From positions 16,857 to 80,856 of the forward strand of contig JALHRJ010000021.1 in NCBI GenBank assembly GCA_022841475.1: 64,000 nt of DNA. Direction: 5' to 3'. A program made the translations under genes and the position numbers. Positions within the stretch are counted from its first letter, which is position 1. Each line of letters starts with the position of its first letter. Under the pieces are notes generated by a model. The model ran no database searches. It saw nothing but the letters and a program-made list of their open reading frames with translations, and was not told the DNA's origin. The stretch comes from Cyclobacteriaceae bacterium. Lineage in GTDB: Bacteria > Bacteroidota > Bacteroidia > Cytophagales > Cyclobacteriaceae. This document shows positions 7,541-16,480 of the stretch, piece after piece.

Positions 7541-9676
7541 ATGGAACTTGAAAAAATCCACTACGACAACAAAATTGTCAAAGCATTTATTATCGCCACA
7601 GTCATTTTTGGCATTGTGGGGATGTCCGTAGGCTTATTAGCCGCTATCCAACTGTTCTATCCCATTGCCAACTTTGATTTGCAGTACACTTCGTTTGGAA
7701 GGATCAGACCACTGCATACAAATGCTGTAATTTTTGCTTTTGTAGGCAATGCCATGTTTGCCGGGGTATACTACAGCATGCAGCGGTTGCTGAAAGCCCG
7801 CATGTTTAACGACTCTCTTAGTTGGATCCACTTCTGGGGTTGGCAACTAATCATCCTTGCGGCTGCCATCACACTCCCGCTGGGAATGACAACCTCGAAA
7901 GAATATTCAGAACTTGAATGGCCGATCGATATTGCCATTGCTCTTATCTGGGTAGTGTTTGGTATCAACATGATTGGCACAATTATCAAACGCAGAGAGC
8001 AGCACATGTATGTGGCCATCTGGTTTTACATTGCCACGTTTGTAACCGTGGCGGTGCTTCACATTGTTAATTCATTCGAAATGCCGGTAACTTTATTTAA
8101 AAGTTATTCCGCATATGCAGGTGTACAGGATGCATTGGTGCAGTGGTGGTATGGTCACAATGCTGTTGCCTTCTTTCTAACTACACCGTACCTGGGTATG
8201 ATGTATTACTTCTTACCCAAAGCTGCAAACCGGCCCGTTTATTCCTATCGACTTTCCATCATTCACTTTTGGTCTTTAATATTTATTTATATCTGGGCAG
8301 GACCGCACCACTTATTATATACTGCGTTACCGGATTGGGCTCAATCGTTAGGTGTCGTGTTTTCCATTATGCTCATCGCGCCTTCGTGGGGTGGTATGCT
8401 TAATGGGTTGTTCACCCTGCGGGGTGCCTGGGATCGGGTGCGGGAAGATGCCGTGCTTAAGTTTATGGTTGTAGCCGTTACAGCATATGGTATGGCTACT
8501 TTGGAAGGACCTCTTCTTTCATTGAAAAATGTAAATGCCATCACGCACTATACCGACTGGATTGTTGCCCACGTGCACGTTGGTGGTTTGGGTTGGAATG
8601 GCTTCCTGATCTTCGGTATGTTGTATTGGGTAATCCCACGGATGTGGAATACCAAGCTCTATTCATCCAAACTTGCTAATCTGCATTTCTGGATCGGAAC
8701 GTTAGGTATCGTGTTTTATGCACTCCCGATGTACATCGGTGGTGTGGTTCAAAGTCTGATGTGGAAAGAATTCGCAGCAGATGGATTCCTGAAGTATCAA
8801 AACTTTTTGGAAACAACCACACAAATTTTGCCCATGTATATTTTGCGGGCAGTAGGTGGGACGTTGTACCTGACGGGCGTGTTTATCATGACGTACAACT
8901 TACTCAAAACAGCGGCCTCAGGAAAATTTGTAGCCAACGAAGAAGCAGAAGTGGCCCCTATGGCCAAAGTAACCTCTACCGGTGGTAACTGGCACCATGT
9001 TCTCGAGCGTAAGCCAGTTTTGTTTACTGTATTGGCATTGGTTGCGGTATTGATAGGTGGCATCATCGAATTGGTACCCACCTTCCTGATCAAATCAAAT
9101 GTACCCACAATAGCAAGCGTAAAACCATATACACCTCTCGAATTGCATGGCCGTGATATTTATATCCGTGAAGGTTGTGTTGGTTGTCATTCCCAAATGA
9201 TCCGACCATTCCGCTCAGAGGTGCAACGTTATGATCCTAAAGGAGGCGAGTATTCCAAGGCGGGTGAATATGTATATGATCATCCTTTCCTATGGGGATC
9301 AAAAAGAACGGGTCCTGATTTGCATCGAACCGGTGGTAAATATGCCGATAGCTGGCACTTCCGCCACATGCTAACTCCGGGCGAAGTAAGTACGGGTTCG
9401 ATTATGCCGGCTTATCCCTGGTTGTATGAACAACAAATTAATAAGGACATTACCGCTTCTATGATCAATGCGTTACGCACGGTGGGTGTACCCTACGAAG
9501 AGGGATATGAAGACCGCGCCAATGAAGATTTGGATAAACAGGCGAACCGGATTGTTGAAGGCCTTCAATTGGAAGGACTTGAAACAAGCAGCGATGCCGA
9601 GATTGTTGCCTTGATTGCTTACCTGCAGCGGTTAGGTACGGACATTAAGCTGGAGAAAGTGGCCACTAATCAATAA
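7541..9676 (+). CDS. ccoNO: cbb3 cytochrome c oxidase, fused CcoN-CcoO
   Basis: A 711-residue fusion of the catalytic subunit I (CcoN) and the mono-haem subunit II (CcoO) of the high-affinity proton-pumping cbb3 oxidase in the inner membrane. The CcoN part (about 1-480) has about 12 membrane segments. A low-spin haem His is near 59 (LHTNAVIFAF), with further ligand regions WWYGHNAVAFF, GPHHLLY and AHVHVGGLGWNG. A linker with a membrane helix (about 492-512) leads to CcoO with a single haem c site at Cys546-x-x-Cys549-His550 (GCVGCHSQ). Fusion of the two is a recognised form in Bacteroidota. First gene of ccoNO-Q-P-G-H. Confidence 0.95.
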   Translation: MELEKIHYDNKIVKAFIIATVIFGIVGMSVGLLAAIQLFYPIANFDLQYTSFGRIRPLHTNAVIFAFVGNAMFAGVYYSMQRLLKARMFNDSLSWIHFWGWQLIILAAAITLPLGMTTSKEYSELEWPIDIAIALIWVVFGINMIGTIIKRREQHMYVAIWFYIATFVTVAVLHIVNSFEMPVTLFKSYSAYAGVQDALVQWWYGHNAVAFFLTTPYLGMMYYFLPKAANRPVYSYRLSIIHFWSLIFIYIWAGPHHLLYTALPDWAQSLGVVFSIMLIAPSWGGMLNGLFTLRGAWDRVREDAVLKFMVVAVTAYGMATLEGPLLSLKNVNAITHYTDWIVAHVHVGGLGWNGFLIFGMLYWVIPRMWNTKLYSSKLANLHFWIGTLGIVFYALPMYIGGVVQSLMWKEFAADGFLKYQNFLETTTQILPMYILRAVGGTLYLTGVFIMTYNLLKTAASGKFVANEEAEVAPMAKVTSTGGNWHHVLERKPVLFTVLALVAVLIGGIIELVPTFLIKSNVPTIASVKPYTPLELHGRDIYIREGCVGCHSQMIRPFRSEVQRYDPKGGEYSKAGEYVYDHPFLWGSKRTGPDLHRTGGKYADSWHFRHMLTPGEVSTGSIMPAYPWLYEQQINKDITASMINALRTVGVPYEEGYEDRANEDLDKQANRIVEGLQLEGLETSSDAEIVALIAYLQRLGTDIKLEKVATNQ

Positions 9677-9687
9677 TACTTACAGCT

Positions 9688-9885
9688 ATGTATAAAAACA
9701 TTCTTCAAACTATCGATCACGTAGCTATCTGGCCATTGATCTCACTGAGTATCTTTTTTGTCTTTTTTATTGTGTTGCTCTGGTGGGTATTCACAGCCGA
9801 CAAAGCCTTTATTGACGAAATGAGCCGAAAGCCACTTCAGGATGGATCCGAATTAAATCATGATGCAGAACCTTTAAATCTATAA
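9688..9885 (+). CDS. ccoQ: cbb3 oxidase small subunit CcoQ/FixQ-like
   Basis: A 65-residue protein with one membrane helix (about residues 15-35, PLISLSIFFVFFIVLLWWVF) followed by a short soluble tail. Position between ccoNO and ccoP (11 and 5 bases apart) and the size identify it as CcoQ, which stabilises the oxidase complex. Confidence 0.8.
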   Translation: MYKNILQTIDHVAIWPLISLSIFFVFFIVLLWWVFTADKAFIDEMSRKPLQDGSELNHDAEPLNL

Positions 9886-9890
9886 GCGCT

Positions 9891-10811
9891 ATGAAAAGAA
9901 TTATTGTATTTCTTACTACCCTGTTTGGTCTGGCTACTGCAGGCTTTGGTCAAACGGCTGATACCGCAACTACCACTTCCTTGTGGGATGATCCCATGCT
10001 TACATTCTATATCGTTGTGGGTTTCATATTTGTTGTTGTCGTGCTCGTTCTGCTGGTAGCCTTGTACATGTTGCAGGTTCTCAATTTTATGGTGAAACAA
10101 GCCACACGCGAGCGTTCCGAGCGATTAGGCATTACCTACCAGGAAGAGCCTTCGTTTTGGTCCAAATTATGGGATAAATCCAATGATTTTGTTCCGATGG
10201 AAAAGGAGAAGGATATCCTGCTCGATCACAATTATGATGGTATTCGAGAGTTGGATAATCACTTGCCACCGTGGTGGACCGGATTATTTTATGTTACCAT
10301 TGTGTTTGCACTTGCCTATCTTGGTTTCTATCACTTGTCGGATACGTTGCCTTTGCCAATAAAAGAGTATGAAAATGAATTGGCTGTGGCCGAGGAGCAA
10401 GCACGTAAAATGAAGGCCTCAAATCCGGTAGCAGCCATTGACGAAACAAATGTTACTATTGTAACGGATGCATTAGCTCTGGCGGATGGTAAAACTACCT
10501 TTTTAACCAATTGTGCATCCTGCCATCGCAAAGATGGAGGTGGCGATATTGGACCTAATCTAACGGATGAATATTGGAAACATGGCGGGTCTGTTCAGGA
10601 AATTTTTAAAGTAGTGCGTCATGGCGTTCAAGGCACAAACATGATTGCGTGGGAAGGATTTATCAGCCCGGAAAAGATGCAGAATGTGTCAAGCTATATC
10701 CTTACCATGAAGGGCTCCAACCCTGAGAATCCAAAAAAGCCGGAGGGCGAAATATATACACCTAAACCAGAAACCACTTCCGATACAACAAAGGTGCAGG
10801 CTAGTTTATAA
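9891..10811 (+). CDS. ccoP: cbb3 oxidase subunit III CcoP, one haem site
   Basis: A 306-residue subunit that passes electrons into the oxidase. A signal-like N-terminus (residues 1-20, ending FGQ) is followed by a membrane helix (about 38-65), a cytoplasmic segment, a second helix (about 126-150, PPWWTGLFYVTIVFALAY) and a cytochrome c domain. The only CxxCH is Cys208-x-x-Cys211-His212 (CASCH), with a later NMIAWEGF Met-ligand segment. Proteobacterial CcoP normally has two haem c sites; only one is visible here. A long inverted repeat follows the stop codon. Confidence 0.92.
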   Translation: MKRIIVFLTTLFGLATAGFGQTADTATTTSLWDDPMLTFYIVVGFIFVVVVLVLLVALYMLQVLNFMVKQATRERSERLGITYQEEPSFWSKLWDKSNDFVPMEKEKDILLDHNYDGIRELDNHLPPWWTGLFYVTIVFALAYLGFYHLSDTLPLPIKEYENELAVAEEQARKMKASNPVAAIDETNVTIVTDALALADGKTTFLTNCASCHRKDGGGDIGPNLTDEYWKHGGSVQEIFKVVRHGVQGTNMIAWEGFISPEKMQNVSSYILTMKGSNPENPKKPEGEIYTPKPETTSDTTKVQASL

Positions 10812-10814
10812 AAT

Positions 10815-10878
10815 AAAGACATCTCGAAAACAGCAGGAGGATTCGTGACGAAAGTTGAAATGTTTTAGAGATGTCTTT
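10815..10878. repeat. Inverted repeat with 18-base arms between ccoP and ccoG
   Basis: AAAGACATCTCGAAAACA (10815-10832) pairs with TGTTTTAGAGATGTCTTT (10861-10878): 11 bp, one G/A mismatch, then 6 bp. The 28-base loop carries its own TTCGTGACGAA pairing. It is followed by TGTTATT, so it could end or attenuate transcription, or protect the 3' end of the ccoNOQP message before ccoG. Confidence 0.75.
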
Positions 10879-10986
10879 TGTTATTAAATAAATACAAGAA
10901 GTCATGAGATTAGCATGAACCAGACTATACCCAACAATATGACAATCTGTGTTCCAAGTGACCACTGAAAAACAAATTATTAACAC

Positions 10987-12453
10987 ATGAAAGAAGTAGG
11001 TCAGCATAATTTGTACGAATATGAAGAGGAGTTTAGAGATACGCTGGCAACGGTAGATGAAAAAGGTAAACGTGTATGGATTTATCCGAAGAAACCTTCC
11101 GGTCATTATCACAGAAACCGGATTATTGTTACAGTCATTTTGCTTTCGCTGTTCTTCTTAACCCCGTTTATTCAACTAAACGGCAGACCCTTCATGCTGC
11201 TGAATGTTTTTGAGCGCAAATTTATTTTGTTTGGGCAGGTATTCTGGCCTCAGGATTTTTTTCTATTAGCGCTTACACTCATCACACTCTTTGTGTTTGT
11301 TATTTTATTTACGGTAGCCTTTGGCCGGATTTGGTGTGGTTGGGCTTGTCCGCAAACCTTATTCATGGAAATGGTATTCCGTAAGATTGAATATTGGATT
11401 GAAGGAGATGCCAATGCACAGAGACGGTTGAATAACGGCCCATGGAATAATGCGAAGGTATTTAAGAAAGCTACCAAGCAATTCATTTTCGTTTTGATTT
11501 CTGTTTTAATTTCTCATACCACGATGGCTTACCTGATAGGTATTGATCAGGTTAAGGAGATCATAACGCAATCTCCCAGAGAACATATGGCCGGCTTTAT
11601 CGGGTTGGTTGCCTTTACTGGAATCTTCTATGGCGTGTTTGCCTATTTTCGCGAGCAAGCCTGTATCGCGGTTTGTCCGTACGGTCGACTTCAAGGCGTA
11701 CTCTTAGTGAAAGACTCAATCGTGGTGGCGTATGATTGGTTACGGGGTGAGCCACGCAGTAAGCTAAAAAAACACCAGAATACTATTACTGAAAAGCAGG
11801 GTGATTGTATCGATTGTAAACTGTGTGTGCACGTGTGTCCTACCGGTATTGATATCCGTCATGGCACTCAACTGGAGTGTGTTAATTGTACAGCCTGTAT
11901 GGATGTGTGTGATGATGTAATGACAAAAATCCATAAGCCTAAGGGTCTGATTCGTTATTCTTCACATACCGCTATTGCAGAAGGTGTACAAAAACTTTTT
12001 ACTCCACGCATTGCCGGCTATTTAGTTGTTCTTGTTGCACTCATTAGTTTGCTCAGTTACTTTATTTTTACCAGGGCGGATATTGAGACTACTGTTTTAA
12101 AAGTACCTGGTACGTTGTATACAAAAACAGATGATGATCAGATTACGAATTTGTACAGTATCGAGTTTTTAAATAAAACGTTTGAAGATATTTCGTTGGA
12201 TGTAAAAGTGGAATCCCCCTCGCAGGCAACCTTTCTTAAAATAGGGGATCCAATGATTGTTGTACCGAAGGGTGGGATACTGAAAGGCATGATTATGGTA
12301 AAATTGCCCGAGGAGGCGATTACTTCCATGAAAACAGTTATCGAATTCGGGATTTATCAGAATGGAGAAAAGGTAGAAACGGCTACAGCAAAATTTATTG
12401 GACCCATAGTGCGAAAAAAGAGTAGCGATGATCGGGAGAAAAATGACGATTAG
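10987..12453 (+). CDS. ccoG: CcoG/FixG, cbb3 oxidase assembly ferredoxin
   Basis: A 488-residue membrane-bound iron-sulfur protein needed for cbb3 oxidase assembly (cupric reductase role is known for CcoG). Membrane helices lie at about 40-60, 85-113, 158-180, 197-220 and 340-362. Cysteine motifs are CGWACPQT (about 117), CIAVCPYGR (about 225) and two 4Fe-4S clusters in CIDCKLCVHVCP and CVNCTACMDVC (about 276-310). The C-terminal about 100 residues form an Ig-like accessory domain. The gene follows the inverted repeat after ccoP and is 37 bases from ccoH. Confidence 0.93.
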   Translation: MKEVGQHNLYEYEEEFRDTLATVDEKGKRVWIYPKKPSGHYHRNRIIVTVILLSLFFLTPFIQLNGRPFMLLNVFERKFILFGQVFWPQDFFLLALTLITLFVFVILFTVAFGRIWCGWACPQTLFMEMVFRKIEYWIEGDANAQRRLNNGPWNNAKVFKKATKQFIFVLISVLISHTTMAYLIGIDQVKEIITQSPREHMAGFIGLVAFTGIFYGVFAYFREQACIAVCPYGRLQGVLLVKDSIVVAYDWLRGEPRSKLKKHQNTITEKQGDCIDCKLCVHVCPTGIDIRHGTQLECVNCTACMDVCDDVMTKIHKPKGLIRYSSHTAIAEGVQKLFTPRIAGYLVVLVALISLLSYFIFTRADIETTVLKVPGTLYTKTDDDQITNLYSIEFLNKTFEDISLDVKVESPSQATFLKIGDPMIVVPKGGILKGMIMVKLPEEAITSMKTVIEFGIYQNGEKVETATAKFIGPIVRKKSSDDREKNDD

Positions 12454-12490
12454 AATAACTAAATTTATTCACGGTTAAATTTGATAAACT

Positions 12491-12910
12491 ATGAAATGGG
12501 TACTAGCAGCATTTATTTTCTTTGCTTTATTTATAGGCACGTTGGTGGTCATCAGCATGCGGCAGGATATTGGCCTGGTGTCAAAAAATTATTATCAGGA
12601 TGAACTTAAGCACGGAGAAAAAATGATCCGGCAGACGAATGCTTCGCTATTGACTGAACAACCGATATTTACTTTCGAAAATAATTCTGTAAAAGTAGCC
12701 TATCCTCATTTTTCCACTATTGAAACAGGTGAGTTACGCGTGCAGCGGCCCTCTGATGAACGGCTTGATCAAGAATTTGAAATTACGGCTGGCGGCATGG
12801 ATAGTCAGTCTTTTGAATTAAAGGTGTGGGAGAAGGGTTTGTATCGCGTGAGCTTGACGTGGAAGATGGAAGGCAAGGAATATTATGTTGAAAAACTAAT
12901 GGTCTTATAG
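12491..12910 (+). CDS. ccoH: CcoH/FixH family protein
   Basis: A 139-residue protein with one N-terminal membrane helix (about 2-22) and a periplasmic beta-rich domain, fitting FixH/CcoH, which assists cbb3 oxidase assembly. The segment ISMRQDIGLVSKNYYQDELK after the helix is typical of the family. Its stop lies 3 bases before the next start, so the two are translationally close. Confidence 0.85.
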   Translation: MKWVLAAFIFFALFIGTLVVISMRQDIGLVSKNYYQDELKHGEKMIRQTNASLLTEQPIFTFENNSVKVAYPHFSTIETGELRVQRPSDERLDQEFEITAGGMDSQSFELKVWEKGLYRVSLTWKMEGKEYYVEKLMVL

Positions 12911-12913
12911 GAC

Positions 12914-13600
12914 ATGTGGACAGCGATAGTCATGGGGTTAGCAGGAAGTTTACATTGCGCAGGCATGTGTAGTCCTTTAGCTATGGCCATCACCTCCAAA
13001 CGGCCTTTCTTGCGCGATAAGATTATTTATAATTCCGGGAGAGTAGTTACTTATGGGCTTTTGGGTGCGCTTGCGGCAAGTTTTGGAAGTTTGTTTTCGC
13101 TAACGTCCTATCAAAGCATAATTTCTTTTTCTATTGGTTCTCTTTTTTTACTCATGGGCTTTGGGGCTATTTCCGGAGCGCAGATTCCCATTCTCACACA
13201 AGCACTCAATAAATTTACAACCCACCTAAAAAAATTGTTTAACTATTGGCTTCAAAAGAGGGGAGGTATTGCTGTTTTTATGATGGGTATGCTCAACGGA
13301 TTACTGCCATGTGGCCTTACCTACCTCGCTATGACATATTGTTTTATTTTGCCGGCTGCTAAAGACGGGTTTGTTTATATGTTACTATTTGGATTAGGTA
13401 CCTGGCCCGTGATGATTGGCATTACGTGGCTGATGGGCTTAGGTTTTAAGCGTATTACTATTAATTATCAGAAAATCACCACAGTAGTATTTATTGCCAT
13501 TGGAATTTGGATGATGGCTCGTGTTTTTGTTACACATTCCTCAGAATCACACTCGATGTTATTTGGTAACACCTCTGCCGATGAGGTAATTTGCCCCTGA
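12914..13600 (+). CDS. TauE/SafE or DsbD_2-type membrane protein
   Basis: A 228-residue membrane protein with about six helices. GLAGSLHCAGMCSP at the N-terminus and GMLNGLLPCGLTY in the middle each carry a conserved Cys/Pro pair, the pattern of the cytochrome-biogenesis membrane family (DsbD_2) that often follows ccoH in Bacteroidota. A role in copper or thiol handling for oxidase maturation is inferred from the location. The copper ATPase ccoI and ccoS, normal neighbours, are not in this window. Confidence 0.8.
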   Translation: MWTAIVMGLAGSLHCAGMCSPLAMAITSKRPFLRDKIIYNSGRVVTYGLLGALAASFGSLFSLTSYQSIISFSIGSLFLLMGFGAISGAQIPILTQALNKFTTHLKKLFNYWLQKRGGIAVFMMGMLNGLLPCGLTYLAMTYCFILPAAKDGFVYMLLFGLGTWPVMIGITWLMGLGFKRITINYQKITTVVFIAIGIWMMARVFVTHSSESHSMLFGNTSADEVICP

Positions 13601-13610
13601 TCCGATTTTG

Positions 13611-13625
13611 AATTTGTGTCAAATT
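13611..13625. promoter_or_regulatory. Palindrome in the promoter of the universal stress gene
   Basis: AATTTG-TGT-CAAATT is a perfect 6+3+6 inverted repeat. It lies between a TTTG ending at 13610 and a TATTTTTA at 13629-13636 (18-base spacing), so it would sit inside the promoter and could be an operator. It contains the TTGTGTCAAA 10-mer also seen before ccoN. Confidence 0.4.
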
Positions 13626-13679
13626 CTGTATTTTTAGAATCAGAATACTTTCCTGGTTCGTGGATTAAACTTTATACTG

Positions 13680-14531
13680 ATGAAAAAAATACTTGTTCCT
13701 ACAGATTTTTCTAAACTCTCTATCAATGCGTTGGAGGTAGCCGTTGAAATTGCAAAAAAATCGAACTCTGAAATTACTCTCCTGCACGTTGTGGAAGAAG
13801 CCAGTCAGAGTTCATTTTCAATAGCGGGTGAATGGAGAACGACTGAAAACTGGTCTGATAAGTTATTTACACTTAAACTGTTAGAAAAGGCAAAAGATCA
13901 ACTGGAAAAACTGGTTATGGATCCACGGTTTTCAGCAGTAAAGATTAATGGTGAATTACGATTGGGTAATGCGTTTCATGGTATGCGCACCATTATCGTT
14001 GAAAATAAAGTTGACTTAGTGGTGATGGGCACACGAGGGCGCTCAGACCTTGAAGCCATGGTAATTGGTTCGAATACAGAGCGTGTGGTGCGCCAGGCAA
14101 AATGTCCTGTGTTGAGTATTCATAAAAAGCCAGCAAAAGTTAATTTCAAAGAAATCGTGTACGCCACAGCCATGCATAAAGATGAAGAAGTTTTTTCGCG
14201 CATGATAAAGAGAACACAGCAACTTTATAACTCCACTATTCACCTGGTACGGATTAATACCCCTGGAGATTTTCAGCGAGATTATGTGGTGAAAGATTAC
14301 ATGGAAAAATTCGCAAAAAAATTAGCCCTAAAAAATTATACGATCAATGTCTATAATGATATCACCGAAGAGGATGGTATCATCTATTTTGCCGATAGCA
14401 TTGATGCAGATTTGATTGCCATGGCAACCCATGGTCGCACAGGATTTGCCCACGTGATGGCCGGCAGTATTGCTGAGGACGTGGTGGGTCATTCCAAACG
14501 GCCCGTGTTAACGTTTGTAGTAAAACGTTGA
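13680..14531 (+). CDS. Universal stress protein with two UspA domains
   Basis: A 283-residue protein with tandem UspA domains (about 1-145 and 150-283). Domain 1 starts KKILVPTDFSKLS and has a VVMGTRGRSDLEAMVIGSNTE nucleotide-binding region. Domain 2 has the equivalent LIAMATHGRTGFAHVMAGS motif (G-x2-G-x9-G-S/T type). It follows the cbb3 assembly genes, a common arrangement under oxygen control; an independent promoter is possible (13607-13636). A strong terminator follows. Confidence 0.92.
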   Translation: MKKILVPTDFSKLSINALEVAVEIAKKSNSEITLLHVVEEASQSSFSIAGEWRTTENWSDKLFTLKLLEKAKDQLEKLVMDPRFSAVKINGELRLGNAFHGMRTIIVENKVDLVVMGTRGRSDLEAMVIGSNTERVVRQAKCPVLSIHKKPAKVNFKEIVYATAMHKDEEVFSRMIKRTQQLYNSTIHLVRINTPGDFQRDYVVKDYMEKFAKKLALKNYTINVYNDITEEDGIIYFADSIDADLIAMATHGRTGFAHVMAGSIAEDVVGHSKRPVLTFVVKR

Positions 14532-14548
14532 TGAAGTTAAATTTCAAC

Positions 14549-14585
14549 AAAGGAGCCTCCTGAATTTCGGGGGGCTTTATTTTTT
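14549..14585 (+). terminator. Rho-independent terminator after the stress protein
   Basis: AAAG-GA-GCCTCC pairs with GGGGGC-TTT (14549-14560 with 14570-14577, one G-U pair), followed by TTATTTTTT. Confidence 0.75.
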
Positions 14586-14603
14586 AACAATTACTGAATT
14601 GCT

Positions 14604-15386
14604 TTGAAAAACTATTATTTCATATTGGGACTTCATATCCACGCCCAGCAACATGAAATAAAACAAGCCTATCGCAAGCTGGCTCTTCAGTTTCATCCTG
14701 ATAAGAATTCGTCCAAAGAAGCGGAAGCTATTTTTAAAGAAGTTAACGAGGCGTACGAAATTTTAGGAGATGCTCGGAGCAAGTTTGAGTATGATCAATT
14801 GTTGAACGGAATACCTGCTGCTTCGCAACCTCATCGCGATCCTCGTTACAGGCCAAGACCTCCAGGTTCATTCTCGCGAACCACCAGGAAAATGGAGATG
14901 CTGGAAACCATGCGCGAGTATCTTAAGTACGCATTGATGGCCTCACGTATTGCTTTACTTTTCTCCGCTATTTTAATTGCAGACTTTGTACTCCCGCCAG
15001 AGAAAGAACAAAAAGAAGTTCTTGCTATGAAAAGAGGACAGGAGTATCGGGGGACACGTTCATTTAAAATGGAACTTAAGGATGGTGAAACTATGAGTTT
15101 AAACCGTCAAACAGCAAGTGAATTTCAACAAGGCTCAGTAATTATAATTTATAATTCGTCCCTGTTTTCAGTACCCTTGATTTTAGAAAATGAGGTGACT
15201 CATTTTAAGACAGAAATCCCCGTATCCATTTATGGTAATTTTATTTTCTTGCCATTTGTTCTTCTGATTACATCTTTGTTAGGTACGTTTTACTGGAAAG
15301 GTGTTGAGTTTCGGTTTAACCTGGGTGTGGTAAATTGTTTTCTCATGTTATTGAGTTTTATTTTTCTTCGGATTCATAATTTTTGA
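14604..15386 (+). CDS. J-domain membrane protein
   Basis: A 260-residue protein with an N-terminal DnaJ domain (residues about 3-66; HPD in QFHPDKN, then EVNEAYEILGD) that should stimulate an Hsp70 ATPase. The middle is Pro/Arg-rich (about 74-90). Two membrane helices follow (about 113-132 and 205-225), and possibly a third near the C-terminus, with a small domain between them. The start is TTG at 14604: an in-frame stop lies just upstream and the J domain begins at once, so no ATG is possible. It is separated by 1 base from the next gene. The client is unknown. Confidence 0.82.
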   Translation: MKNYYFILGLHIHAQQHEIKQAYRKLALQFHPDKNSSKEAEAIFKEVNEAYEILGDARSKFEYDQLLNGIPAASQPHRDPRYRPRPPGSFSRTTRKMEMLETMREYLKYALMASRIALLFSAILIADFVLPPEKEQKEVLAMKRGQEYRGTRSFKMELKDGETMSLNRQTASEFQQGSVIIIYNSSLFSVPLILENEVTHFKTEIPVSIYGNFIFLPFVLLITSLLGTFYWKGVEFRFNLGVVNCFLMLLSFIFLRIHNF

Positions 15387-15387
15387 T

Positions 15388-15732
15388 ATGAGCAAAAAAA
15401 ATAGTTGGAAAAACCGTGAAGGGATCGTCTATTCGACAAAAGAAGATTTTGCTTATACGCATCAGTCAAATCATGAAGCAGAAACTTTGCCTCCTGCCAA
15501 ACAAAACTTACGCGTGTTGATGGATAACTCAGGTCGTGCCGGCAAACAAGTTACATTAGTCACAGGGTTTATTGGAACAACGGTAGACCTGGAGACTTTG
15601 ACTAAATTATTAAAAACGAAATGTGGTGTGGGTGGATCGGCCAAAGAAGGTGAAATACTTATTCAAGGCGATGCTCGCGATAAAATTGTGGCTATTCTAA
15701 CGAAGGAGGGATATAAGGCACGAAAATTTTGA
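15388..15732 (+). CDS. SUI1/eIF1-like translation factor (YciH family)
   Basis: A 114-residue protein whose C-terminal about 75 residues form the SUI1 domain: GRAGKQVTLVTGF, LTKLLKTKCGVGGSAKEGE, ILIQGD and a final VAILTKEGYKARKF. In bacteria YciH-like proteins bind the small ribosomal subunit and affect start-site fidelity. The gene begins 1 base after the J-domain gene, so the two are coupled. Confidence 0.9.
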   Translation: MSKKNSWKNREGIVYSTKEDFAYTHQSNHEAETLPPAKQNLRVLMDNSGRAGKQVTLVTGFIGTTVDLETLTKLLKTKCGVGGSAKEGEILIQGDARDKIVAILTKEGYKARKF

Positions 15733-15786
15733 ATTTTGATGATGGGTATCATTAAACTTTTAGCGTCCTGATTGGGTTTGTATATG

Positions 15787-15794
15787 TATATTTG
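15787..15794 (+). promoter_or_regulatory. -7 promoter box of the superoxide dismutase gene
   Basis: TATATTTG matches the TAnnTTTG consensus exactly, 30 bases before the ATG. No good TTTG is present at the matching -33 position. Confidence 0.4.
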
Positions 15795-15824
15795 ATTTCT
15801 TTTTAACACTTAAAATTTAAAATT

Positions 15825-16430
15825 ATGGCTTTTACACTTCCTGCACTTCCGTATGCATTTAATGCTTTAGAACCTCATATTGATGCCCGCACGATGGAAA
15901 TACATCATGGCAAACATCACAACGCGTATGTAACCAACTTAAATAATGCGGTGGCGGGCAAACCCGAGGAAAATTTAAGCATTGAAGAAATCTGTAAGAA
16001 TATTTCCAAGTATCCGGTAGCGGTTCGTAACAATGGAGGAGGTCATTACAACCACTCCTTATTCTGGACGATTATGGCCCCATCCGCTGGAGGTGCTCCT
16101 ACAGGTGCTTTAGCGGACGCAATTAATAGTGCATTCGGAACGGTTGATGAGTTTAAAACAAAATTTAACGCAGCAGCAGCTGGTCGATTTGGTTCTGGCT
16201 GGGCCTGGCTGATTAAGGATGCCTCAGGTAAATTGGCTATCACATCTACGCCCAATCAGGATAATCCTTTAATGGATGTAGCCGAAGTCAAAGGCACACC
16301 CATTTTAGGATTGGATGTATGGGAGCATGCCTACTATTTGAATTACCAAAATCGCAGACCTGATTATTGTGCTGCTTTTTGGAATGTGGTAAACTGGAGT
16401 GAAGTGGCTAAGCGATTTGATGCCAAATAA
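15825..16430 (+). CDS. sodA: Superoxide dismutase, Mn/Fe type
   Basis: A 201-residue cytoplasmic Fe/Mn superoxide dismutase. Metal-ligand regions: MEIHHGKHH (first His), [11 protein letters not shown] (second) and [19 protein letters not shown] (Asp and His). Length and all motifs are normal. Whether Mn or Fe is used cannot be read with certainty; the symbol is the common one for the family. Own promoter and terminator. Confidence 0.93.
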   Translation: MAFTLPALPYAFNALEPHIDARTMEIHHGKHHNAYVTNLNNAVAGKPEENLSIEEICKNISKYPVAVRNNGGGHYNHSLFWTIMAPSAGGAPTGALADAINSAFGTVDEFKTKFNAAAAGRFGSGWAWLIKDASGKLAITSTPNQDNPLMDVAEVKGTPILGLDVWEHAYYLNYQNRRPDYCAAFWNVVNWSEVAKRFDAK

Positions 16431-16451
16431 GGTAAATGATCTATGCATTTT

Positions 16452-16480
16452 AAAGGCTGTGGAAAAACAGCCTTTTTTAT
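16452..16480 (+). terminator. Rho-independent terminator after sod
   Basis: An 8-bp perfect stem AAGGCTGT / ACAGCCTT (16452-16459 and 16466-16473), loop GGAAAA, followed by TTTTATTT. Confidence 0.85.
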
